DNA from: Euperipatoides rowelli | Lineage: Eukaryota > Onychophora > Udeonychophora > Euonychophora > Peripatopsidae | DNA: 11,725 bases | Assembly (NCBI GenBank): GCA_003024985.2 | Contig: PXIH01S0016509.1 | Direction: 5' to 3' (one strand) | Shown here: positions 1 to 7,109 of the stretch, in pieces | Layout of the letters: each line of letters starts with the position of its first letter | Position numbering within the stretch: position 1 is the stretch's first letter | Notes under the pieces: generated by a model | Seen by the model: the letters and a program-made list of their open reading frames with translations, nothing else | Told to the model about the DNA's origin: nothing | Database searches by the model: none | Position numbers and translations under genes: made by a program

Positions 1-429
1 AAAATCTCGATTTACTTAGAAGCTATTTGCCTTTATCAAAACCAGCCAGGAAAACAAATAAAATTATGCAACTCATTAAACACATGAAAAATTATAAATA
101 CGTCATTAAAAATGATTTCAACTGTCATCTATTAAAGTGACATGACTACAGAACAATACCATAACAATTAAAAGAGTATGTGTTTGCTAAAAATAAATAT
201 AGCCTATATGCGAACAAACTGAAAGACCGATCTATCTCTGGCATCGGATTCGCGTCTTGATTACAATGATCGGGCATCAGCCGTGAAGTGTTAATAAAAA
301 TCAAGTTATTTGTTTGCTTATTTCATAAAGCTAGGCTATATGAAAGAGTACAAATACACACTTTGACACTATTCCTAGTGTCTAACGTCTAACTGATGTA
401 AACAAAATAATATGTAAAAAAAAAAAATT
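1..429. other. AT-rich non-coding stretch
   Basis: No gene is visible here. A short patch at about 225-290 is clearly richer in G+C and CpG (it contains ATCGGATTCGCG and GATCGGGCATCAGCCGTG) than the AT-rich DNA on either side. Because it lies upstream of the hAT-type terminus at 430-516, it could be an internal part of the same element, but I see no opposite terminus in the window, so this is inference only. Confidence 0.5.
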
Positions 430-516
430 TTGTGTTTTTACAATTTTTTTTCATGACCCGGCAAAATATTTCTACGACCCGGTGCCGGGTCACGACCCAC
501 ACTTTGGGAAACGCTG
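430..516 (-). mobile_element. hAT-type transposon terminus (remnant)
   Basis: Read on the minus strand from 516, the sequence starts CAGCGTTTCCCAAAGTGTGG and continues into three copies of GGGTC/CCGGGTC spaced along about 60 bp. A CAG...TTTCCCAA start followed by GTGGGTCGTGACCC resembles the ends of animal hAT elements of the Charlie/ZBED-like kind. The stretch also holds a perfect 7-bp stem, GACCCGG (476-482) with CCGGGTC (485-491) and a 2-nt loop. If 516 is the true end, the 8-bp target duplication would be AGATAAGC at 517-524, but I find no second copy upstream. The element is therefore truncated or continues beyond the left edge. No transposase is visible. The overlapping minus-strand open frame at 438-659 is not a gene. 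Confidence 0.5.
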
Positions 517-1330
517 AGATAAGCCATCAAAAATTTCAAATTGAAAAAAAAAAAAAATAAGATGAATGTAAAAATTGAACACGAATAAATCACAGAATGG
601 AAAAATTTACATTTATCAAATAATGACAATCTGTTGGTGACTAGTACCGGTAACTGCAATTCACTCTGTACAAAAAATAATTAAATTTTGGCTTTTTTCA
701 ATCAAGGAAACTATACAATTTTGATTTTGGTTGAAACGGTCTCCTATTTAGTCATGTTAGTTACTTTTAAAATTATCATGTTATTAGATTGGTTTTATTT
801 GTCTATTCACAACAAATAATTAATGTAATTTAATATCTGATGTCAATATGGTGTTGAGATAGTCAAATGAAAACCAATTTAATATTGAATTTTTATATGT
901 TCATGTCAAAGCTTGATTACTCTTGAATGGTTTATTTCTGTGTGGAAAATTATTTATGAAATGTGTGCAGTAACTAATAGAATTAGTAATGATTAAAGAG
1001 TCATACATATCGGTCTCTTCAACCCTGACCTAACCAGCATATTATAAATTATGATATTCTACAAAAGTCCCAACATGGGTTCCGACAACATTATTTAGTT
1101 AAAATAAATATATGTTGCAAACTATAAATTATATAACAGATAATTTGAATAAATCTATATAAACAGATGCAGTTTTTGGTGGTAATAGACAGGATTGATC
1201 ACTCAATTCTTAAATAAATTTGTTAGATATGGATTTGATGTAATCTACTGAGTTAAAGAGTTATTATCTGATAGACAAATATTTATGTACCGTATACTAG
1301 GCTATATTAGTAATTTAGTAGGTGTATTTT
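517..1330. other. AT-rich non-coding stretch
   Basis: There is no open frame, exon-like segment or RNA gene that I can support in this stretch. It contains A-runs near 545-557 and the word GTACCGGTAA at 645-654, which recurs at about 9719-9728. TAGGCTA occurs near 1300, a member of the dispersed word family described in the findings. Confidence 0.5.
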
Positions 1331-1403
1331 AATTGAAGGGTCACTTTGGATAAGGTCTAATCTCCAATTTTTAAAAAAATGAGTTTTAGGTGGATTTGCA
1401 TAT

Positions 1404-1613
1404 TTTGGATAAGGACTATGTTCCTACAAAGTATGGCAAAGAATGCAAAGCAATTAACTACAAGTCATTATCCAAACCATTGGCAACAGTATTTTGTTTT
1501 GGGATCTGGGCTCAGGTTCAATGACATAGGACATTTGAAAATTCAGTATTGTAATAGTTTTTTTTTTTTTTTTTTGGATATGCACTCTTGTGTATGATGA
1601 GTCCTTATCCAAA
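1404..1613. repeat. 14-bp perfect inverted repeat inside the foldback element
   Basis: TTTGGATAAGGACT at 1404-1417 is the exact reverse complement of AGTCCTTATCCAAA at 1600-1613. It is a second, internal copy of the element's own terminal motif. It encloses about 180 bp, including the 18-nt T-run at 1558-1575. This suggests that one foldback unit is nested inside, or gave rise to, the longer 1331-2369 structure. Confidence 0.75.
1558..1575. repeat. Poly-T tract (18 nt)
   Basis: This is an uninterrupted run of 18 T inside the foldback element. It is directly followed by GGATATGCACTC, similar to the GGATATGAGCTC found again at about 2089-2100. Confidence 0.9.
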
Positions 1614-1629
1614 TAAATGTTGACTTTTC

Positions 1630-1677
1630 ATTTTGGAAATAGACTCATCTTGTTCAGGATGAGCCCATTTCCTAAAA
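1630..1677. repeat. Imperfect hairpin within the foldback element
   Basis: The left arm, TTTTGGAAATAGACTCATC, faces a right arm of GATGAGCCCATTTCCTAAAA across a short loop around TTGTTCAG. The arms pair at all but a few positions. Each arm is a diverged version of the same terminal motif, so the element contains a complete small foldback of about 48 bp. Confidence 0.65.
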
Positions 1678-1905
1678 TATATAGCAAAATTCAAAATGGA
1701 AAAGGGCTTAACTTCATCTGATGAGCATTTATCCGCAAATGTTTATTTATAAGTCTTTGTCCAAATACAAATATTTTGAAATATAAATCAAAATTTGTAA
1801 CCAATCATCACCAAAATCCTCAGATAGCTCTTCCTAAACTTTCTTTATCATCTTAAGGTGTCTTTCAAATGTACCCCAACTTTTTTTATTTTTTTTTATT
1901 GATTA

Positions 1906-1926
1906 GTAGGCTACTAAGTAGCCTAC
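1906..1926. repeat. Perfect 9-bp hairpin of the GTAGGCTAC word
   Basis: GTAGGCTAC at 1906-1914 and its exact reverse complement GTAGCCTAC at 1918-1926 flank a 3-nt loop, TAA. The arm is the dispersed GTAGGCTA word. Only 16 bp later comes TAGGCCTAGGCTA at 1943-1955, which makes a local cluster. Confidence 0.8.
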
Positions 1927-2369
1927 ATAAAAAGAACATATATAGGCCTAGGCTACCAGGTTAAAATGGGTTAAGGATTAAAAATTTTAATTATTACCAA
2001 AATTAAGTTAGACACTATATAAAACATGCCATTTTACATCATATAGGCATCTGTTCAACCATCTAATAAAAATTTACAAAATTATTTTGGATATGAGCTC
2101 ATATAGGCTAAAAAAGGGTTCATCTCAGGCGATATTTCACGTATAAGGGCTTAAGTGTCATTTGTTTGTTTATTTATAATTAATATTCTTGTTAAAGAAT
2201 GCCGTATAAATGGTTAACATTAACTACACTTATTGTCTAAGTCCTGAAGAATATTTTAAAAATATCAAAATAATTTTTTAAGTAACATGGTCAGAGTAAA
2301 GAAAAAAATTTTCTCCTGTAAAAAGTTAAAAAACAGACATGAGCCCTTATCCAAAGCGTCCCTTCAATT

Positions 2370-2659
2370 TTACTGGTATTTTGTGATTGTAGGCCTATAT
2401 TTAATTGTAGGCCTATTTGTAATAGCCTTTGTAGCCTACAGTATTTTGATTTGGTTTCAATAAGTCTAAATGAAGATTCCTTAATCATTTTTTTTTTAAC
2501 ATTTCTGTAATTTTATCATGATCGATAATAACTGAAAAAAAAAAATGTCATTAACTTACCGATTATTGAATTGGTAATATCGGTAAAATATTAAAACACT
2601 AGTTATTATTCCTTCTTCAATAATATATGCAGTGAATTTTGTCAAGACTTCATTGAACG
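2370..2659. other. Non-coding AT-rich DNA with TAGGCCTA copies
   Basis: No gene is supported here. TGTAGGCCTAT occurs twice, 18 bp apart (TAGGCCTA at 2390-2397 and 2408-2415). This is followed by TTTGTAGCCTACAG and several A/T runs. The minus-strand open frame at 2291-2488 runs across the foldback terminus and is regarded as chance. Confidence 0.45.
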
Positions 2660-2790
2660 GCATAATGCTTTGCCAGTAGAGAGACCATAAAGAAGAGAAA
2701 ACCAAATGTTTTGAGTGATTCGATCCCGGCATGCCTTGTGCAGACTGGCATTAAACATTGCTGTTGTCTGCTTACAATAGAGCACCTATG
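2660..2790 (+). mobile_element. Possible tRNA-derived SINE head
   Basis: GATTCGATCC at 2717-2726 matches the RNA polymerase III B-box consensus (GGTTCGANNCC) except at one position and is followed by CGGC, as in many tRNA-SINEs. About 45 nt upstream, TTTGCCAGTAGAGAG loosely resembles an A-box. After the B-box comes a non-tRNA body that is more GC-rich than the surroundings (GCATGCCTTGTGCAGACTGG at 2729-2748). The stretch does not fold into an obvious tRNA cloverleaf and I see no tail repeat or flanking duplication, so the limits are approximate. A chance B-box match is a real alternative. Confidence 0.3.
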
Positions 2791-3320
2791 CTATAGCCTA
2801 CTCTATGGCACATATATGCCTAAAGATCATTAGAAGGTAGGCTACAATATTTTCTTGGTTACATGACTAAATTCTTTTGGTAAAATATTTTATATTAGGC
2901 TACAGCTGCATTACTAGTTTTTATAAATGAAATGGGAAAACATCTATTTAAATTTATGTTCAATTAAAAAAAGTCTTGAATCACAAGAATACAAAATTTA
3001 TTCCATGAGGAATAACATATTGCATTATTTCTCATAAAATTTTGCAAATATTCAATCATTTCTATAGTGTGAATCTTAGAATTACTAAAGATATGAATAA
3101 GTGAATATTATATATCAATATATGCATAGGCCTACTGTAAATGGTATTTGAAATATCTGACATTGTATCCAATATGTTTAGCCTACAGTATTTGCAGTAG
3201 GCTATATTTTTTATATGTTTTCATAAACCTTGCATCTTTTTGTTCTTTTGATCTCTCTTAGTATTTTCATTGCCACAATAAAATAAATTGTGCATCTGTT
3301 TTTCTCTTTGCTTCTTTTAG
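2791..3320. other. Upstream intron of the host gene, no other feature
   Basis: This AT-rich sequence leads into a strong splice acceptor. The last 25 nt before the exon are pyrimidine-rich (TTTTTCTCTTTGCTTCTTTTAG, ending at 3320). Copies of the GTAGGCTA/TAGGCCTA word occur near 2837, 2896-2902, 3127-3134, 3179 and 3196. No other gene or RNA is visible. Confidence 0.55.
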
Positions 3321-3495
3321 AGTCTTCACAACAAATATTACCAGGATCTTTAGGCCCATCTGACAAGGTCAATGGAGATTTGGTATCTCTTGCCACTACA
3401 AGTCCACTTAGCATTAGCACAATGGCAACAACAATACAGACCCCACCTAGTCCTCTACCTACTCCATCTCCTCCTGTAGAAGACAGAAGGCATGG
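3321..3495 (+). CDS. Internal coding exon, Ser/Thr/Pro-rich segment of an unrecognised protein
   Basis: This is the best-supported coding piece in the window. It is bounded by a strong acceptor (a pyrimidine tract of about 25 nt ending TTTTAG at 3320) and a donor GTGAGA from 3496. The 175 nt are open in one frame: two bases completing a codon split in phase 1, 57 full codons, then two bases left over (phase 2). The peptide begins SSQQILPGSLGPSDKVNGD and runs through a low-complexity stretch with PPSPLPTPSPP, ending EDRRHG. Nearly half the residues are Ser, Thr or Pro, with several S/T-P dipeptides and PxxP spacings. Such segments are typically disordered linkers that can carry proline-directed phosphorylation sites or bind SH3/WW domains; that is family knowledge, not proof here. 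No folded domain is visible, and I do not recognise the protein. The matching open frame on the opposite strand (3211-3420) is antisense to this exon and not a gene. Confidence 0.75.
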
Positions 3496-3500
3496 GTGAG

Positions 3501-4150
3501 ATTTTTTTTTTCTAATACAGTAACTTTCCTTTTTATTTTTAAATATCTGTAGGCTACTACAGTATGGTATTTATTTTGCTGAAGATCTAGAAGACTTACA
3601 GGCACAGATCATTGATAGTGAAGCTAGTATCGAGTGCTATAAACAATATTTGCCCTAAATACTGCATATCTTAACTAGCTGTAAAATTTTCACACACAAA
3701 TAAAAATTCAAACATTAATAAATTTGTTATAAAATGTATTAAGTTACTTACAAAAGTGATCTTGGATTTGGTTGAAAACACAATTAAGTTTGACAGAGTA
3801 TCTTTCATATACTATTAAAAATCTAGTACTGTCAATATTATTACCTTTTTCTGGTCTTGTAAACACTTAACAGCACACTTACTTGGTGAGGATTTTTTTT
3901 TATGTGATGTCACTAAAATAGTGGCTGTATATATGTCACCATATCAATTTTTTTCTAAGTTCCTAAAATTTCAGATTTTAATTTGAATATGTGCATCATT
4001 TGCAAAATCTGCCATTTAAAGAAATTCAGAGCTCATCTTGAGTTTGTGTTCCAGACTCATATAATTATGATCCATGGAGAAAATCTATTGTTTCCAACAA
4101 ATGACCAGGTAATCAAGTGAGAAGGGCCAAATGCTGATAGAAGATTAATA
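3501..4150. other. Intronic AT-rich DNA, no gene
   Basis: I see nothing coding with confidence here. GTAGGCTACTAC lies near 3550. The segment at about 3985-4110 is somewhat less AT-rich than its surroundings, but it shows no recognisable motif or splice-site pair. Confidence 0.45.
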
Positions 4151-4154
4151 TATT

Positions 4155-4350
4155 AAGGGGCAGAGGATATTTGAGGTTTGGGAGATAGGTCTAGTTGGAA
4201 TAGGTGTAGAATTATTTTAGAGGTGGTGGGGGTTAGATTAAATGATAGTGATACAATAGAAAGAAGTGTTAGGGGGAAGGATATAATGGCATTGGTAGGG
4301 ACAAATGAGATAGGGATTATGGAAGAAAAGGAAATATTAATGGAGGATGA
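4155..4350 (+). other. Strongly G-skewed, C-poor tract
   Basis: Over roughly 195 nt the + strand contains only about half a dozen C but more than 60 G, including GGTGGTGGGGG around 4223-4233 and GTTAGGGGGAAGG around 4268-4280. No neighbouring stretch has such asymmetry. It sits immediately upstream of the Ty3/gypsy fragment and is open in the same frame as the first zinc-knuckle remnant, from 4175. It might be a poorly conserved gag region, or an unrelated purine-rich sequence. The function is unknown. Confidence 0.6.
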
Positions 4351-4359
4351 TATTTTCTT

Positions 4360-5080
4360 TTGCAAAGCTAATTCAAATTGTGTCGATTACAGAACTAATT
4401 ATTTAAAATACATGTCTGTTTTATCGCAATTGTCAATGCTGATGGAAGCCGTATTTAAAGTCCAACAACAGCAAAATAAAGATAAACAAAACTTTGGTAA
4501 ATGCAGAAATTTGCACTTTACTGCTGAAAAAAATGCCACAAAGTAGCCATTTGGCACTCTAGAAAAAAAAGTGCAATAACAAAAATTAATTCTAGTGATG
4601 GATACAAACAACAAAAATTGTATACAGTAGGCTATATTGTGCCGAAAATGAAGCAATGTTTGGCATTTAATAACATTTCAATGCTGAAAAGTTTTAAAAT
4701 TCAACACATAAAGGGCTCAACAGTAAAACTATTCCTTGTGGAAGTTAAAGTAAATAATATAGGAATTAAATCTGAAATTGACACTCTACTGCACTTTCAA
4801 TTATGCCTTGGGACATATTTAGGTAAAAATTTAGCAAACTCAGCATCGAAAAATAAATGTCAAGCTCAATGCCTTCCAACAAATAATCATTCCAGTGGGG
4901 AACGTAATTGCAAAAGTAATGCATCAAACTAATGTAGCACATAATCTGGATTTATATATTTTAAAAAACTGTACAGTACCCCTAATTGGCTGAACATGCA
5001 TTAAAGCCTTAGAACTGCTGTCTACTATGTCAAATGTGGACTCAAACTTAAGTAAAAAACCATGTTGGAAGCAAGAGAAA
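4360..5080 (+). pseudogene. Broken Ty3/gypsy-like gag-pol fragment (zinc knuckle and retropepsin remnants)
   Basis: Three pieces in two frame steps resemble the gag-protease junction of Ty3/gypsy retrotransposons. In the frame of 4178-4546, a Cys at 4502 and a His at 4514 (CRNLHFTAEK) look like a zinc knuckle that has lost Cys positions. The frame then ends at a TAG. In the frame open from 4534 to 4932, CHKVAIWHSRKK resembles a second knuckle. It is followed by LFLVEVKVNNIGIKSEIDT, which matches the beta strands and catalytic Asp of a retropepsin (Asp codon 4780-4782). The active-site D-T-G is broken: the third residue is Leu. From about 4901 the similarity moves by one base to a third frame, with the C-terminal strand and a Leu-Ile-Gly at 4982-4990 where retropepsins have I/L-L-G, then a TGA. 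No reverse transcriptase, RNase H, integrase or LTR is visible. The copy is dead and truncated. Identification rests on motif order and is fairly secure for the protease, less so for the knuckles. Confidence 0.65.
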
Positions 5081-5103
5081 AGAAGGGAGAAGGACACACA
5101 ATA

Positions 5104-5401
5104 GTACATTACTGGTGCAAACCATGATGGAAACCTCCTGGCATTGCTATGCAGCACATTATCTCAACCTGTTTCTTCAGAGGGACGATAGTATGGAAAA
5201 TTCAAGCCCCAAGTTGGCAACTTGGGACCATTGTGGAGCAAATGAGGCAGTGACGTATTTAGTTAGCCTTGAAAGTGAGAAATTTATGGAACGGCAAGTA
5301 AACATCTGCGCCCTAACGACTGCCATCCGTGATTATGACAGACCAAATTCTGTCACCCCAGTCTAGAGTTCAGACTGAAAGGAGGTACCCATTGGTATCA
5401 C
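5104..5401 (+). other. GC-richer stretch with an 83-codon open frame of unknown nature
   Basis: This stretch is visibly richer in G+C and CpG than anything around it (for example TCTGCGCCCTAACGACTGCC at about 5306-5325). One frame is open from about 5115 to 5366 with no convincing Met start and no splice-site pair. The predicted peptide (WHCYAAHYLNLFLQRDD near its start) matches no domain I know. It follows the Ty3/gypsy fragment and could be a further decayed piece of the same or another element. Its composition appears to resume after the candidate hAT-like insertion, at about 7102-7140 (CCCTAGTCCGGCAC), as expected if one older sequence was interrupted. Confidence 0.4.
5394..5401. repeat. 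Left target-site duplication, GGTATCAC
   Basis: This is an exact 8-bp copy of 7102-7109, directly abutting the CAGGG terminus. The identity continues two bases (CA) on both sides by coincidence of the element's first two bases. Confidence 0.5.
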
Positions 5402-7101
5402 CAGGGATTGCGTTAACGCATCTAGATGCAAATTTCACACTTAAAATAATTTAAAAACCCGCCGAAAAATGTCAGATGCGCATTTGCACGCATGCAAAAA
5501 AAAAATGACCCAATAAGAGATTAAAATAGCTATAAACTACAGCTATTTTAATTTGTAATTAAATTCTTTAGAGAAGAGTTTAATTCCTTTCAATTGCGAT
5601 TCTTAAAACCCAATCGAACACACATGACAACAATGAAGTATTTTTTGACCAAGCACTTCGAACAAAATAAAGCCTATATCCTAAATCACTCAATATAATG
5701 CAAGATATGAAGAAGAAAAAAAAATTAAAAATTTTGCAAAACTTAATAATACTGCTTAGTTTTTATGATTCAACATAAAACGTATGAAAAGATAAGAGTT
5801 TTGAATAAAATCTGAATAACTTATTTTTTTTAATATTGTAGTATAACTTCTATTTTTTTTACCCATTTCCTATTTATTTACCTATAATTAAAATAATAAA
5901 AAACCAGTAGCAGCCATGTTTTAAATCACATGTCAGCTGATGCACCTAGATCAAAATCCATCCCAATCCCAGAAAAAAACAAAACAACCGTGATTATCCA
6001 CAATGTTGACAGTGGTATTATTTAGCTCTAATCGCTGAGGGTTTAAAAGCTTATATTGACCCAAATAAATAAAATAAATAAATTATTTATTTTGGAACTT
6101 CCAGACACCTTAATTAAATATAGGGTAATTTTTAACTATTATATTTAATGTAGAATATTATTAAAGCTTTTATGACATAACTATCGGTGCATAATTTTTC
6201 AATAAAAATGTCAATAAACCTGGAAAAAAAAATTATAGTTGGGCTAATCATAATATTATCTTCTGGATTGTTTTATACCTCTTGATTTAAGTAGTTTTAC
6301 GACTGTAAAATAGAAAAATTCATAGATCGAAAGTAGATTGGCTAATCAGATTTTATATTAAAGTTATATTTTCGAATTTTGATATTTAACTCAATATGTT
6401 CATACAGTATCTCTTAATCGTAATTTTAAAAGTTACACTCTATATTTTGTTTGTTATTGTTTTGTTTTTGATGATTTTATAAATCACCGTATTCTATACA
6501 GTATTTGTAATAAAGTTAGAGTGTCTTTCCTAACTCTTGTCGACTTGATTTAATATACTATAGACTAAATGTAAATACAAATTCTACAATACCTAATATC
6601 ACATGTTTATTCAGCTCTTTGCTAAAAATATGAGTAAGCAAAGTTAATTTTTTTTTTCTTTGCTAAAAGACGATAATTATAATTACTTATTTTATAGAAA
6701 ATAAACAAATTTATATTTTAAGAGCAAATTGAAAGTATTCTGACTGATTTATGGCATGTAAAGTTATAAGCATGTAAAAATATTTATTTTTTCAAGATTG
6801 TGATTGAAATAAACCTTGATATTTAATAAAAATTGGTATTATTTTTTAATACTTTGAATATACAGCAAGCCCACCACAAAAAGAGGGGGAATTGGTTGAG
6901 GCGTGGGCCCAGGCCAGGGGTGGGAGAGGCCTTGGATGACCAAACTGCATAAGATACTGCATAATTATGACATATTTAACAGCCAAAATAAAAAAAAGCT
7001 TAGGTCTATCAAAATTGATGCTAATTAACTTCACTCCTAAAAATAAAATAATAACCTAGGTTTTTTTTAAACCCCATTAAAAAAATTCTAGCGTGACTCT
7101 G
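5402..7101. mobile_element. Candidate non-autonomous hAT-like insertion with 8-bp target duplication
   Basis: The sequence from 5402 begins CAGGGATTGCGTTAACGC and the proposed right end at 7101 reads ...GCGTGACTCTG. The ends therefore have the CAGNG...CNCTG form common in hAT elements. Exactly flanking them is the 8-bp direct repeat GGTATCAC, at 5394-5401 and 7102-7109; 8 bp is the hAT duplication length. Beyond the first five bases the terminal inverted repeats match only poorly, which is the main weakness. The left subterminal 110 bp is rich in GATGC/GCATC words (CATCTAGATGC, AGATGCGCATTTGCACGCATGC), as subterminal transposase-binding clusters often are. The 1.7-kb interior is AT-rich with no transposase frame, so the copy is non-autonomous or badly decayed. 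The open frame at 6846-7034 on the minus strand is not considered real. Confidence 0.45.
6863..6945. other. GC-rich island in the right part of the hAT-like candidate
   Basis: About 80 bp (for example GAGGCGTGGGCCCAGGCCAG at 6899-6918) are G+C-rich within DNA that is otherwise almost all A+T. It contains the palindromic core GGGCCC and CCTTGG/CCAGG words. No coding or RNA signal is visible. It may be a subterminal or internal block of the element, or a separate small insertion. Confidence 0.5.
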
Positions 7102-7109
7102 GGTATCAC
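7102..7109. repeat. Right target-site duplication, GGTATCAC
   Basis: This is an exact 8-bp copy of 5394-5401, directly following the CTCTG terminus. Removing 5402-7109 would restore an uninterrupted sequence whose composition is similar on both sides. Confidence 0.5.

Larger units (their letters stand above)
1331..2369. mobile_element. Foldback/MITE-like element with 25-bp TIRs
   Basis: The left end, 1331-1355, and the reverse complement of the right end, 2345-2369, match at 23 of 25 positions, starting AATTGAAGGG and ending TTTGGATAAGG. The match stops at exactly 1331 and 2369, which sets the element at 1039 bp. The interior repeats the end motif, roughly TTTGGATAAGGRCT with CATC/CTCATC nearby, in both orientations: 1404-1417, about 1464-1475, 1600-1613, 1631-1677, about 1720-1737, 2086-2105 and 2341-2355. 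I see no transposase, so the element is non-autonomous. No clean target-site duplication is visible: the left flank is TATTTT and the right flank TTACTG. A TTAA or TA target is possible but not supported. The superfamily is undetermined. The 72-codon open frame at 1379-1597 crosses the poly-T tract and is not regarded as a gene. Confidence 0.7.

Noticed and set aside
438-659. 73-codon open frame on the minus strand
   Set aside because: It runs through a hAT-type terminus and poly-A/T tracts, encodes a Phe-rich low-complexity peptide and has no splice or domain support.
1379-1597. 72-codon open frame on the + strand
   Set aside because: It lies wholly inside the foldback element, and its C-terminal part is the T18 tract read as poly-Phe.
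1327-2373. TTAA target duplication (piggyBac-like) for the foldback element
   Set aside because: TTAA is present near the left end (TTTTAATTG) but the right end reads CAATTTTAC, so the duplication is not matched.
2291-2488. 65-codon open frame on the minus strand
   Set aside because: It crosses the right end of the foldback element and has no recognisable domain.
2660-2790. A functional tRNA gene
   Set aside because: Only the B-box is convincing. No acceptor stem, anticodon arm or cloverleaf could be assembled.
3211-3420. 69-codon open frame on the minus strand
   Set aside because: It is antisense to the well-bounded exon at 3321-3495 and shows no splice signals of its own.
4178-4932. Two separate small protein genes (4178-4546 and 4618-4932)
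   Set aside because: Neither begins with ATG (both first codons are TTG). Their motifs are successive parts of a single retroelement region in different frames, so they are treated as one broken copy.
4399-5157. Minus-strand open frames at 4399-4656 and 4924-5157
   Set aside because: They are antisense to the retroelement fragment and have no domain or splice support.
6846-7034. 62-codon minus-strand open frame
   Set aside because: It reads across the GC-rich island, which gives a Pro/Ala-rich peptide by composition. No other support is seen.
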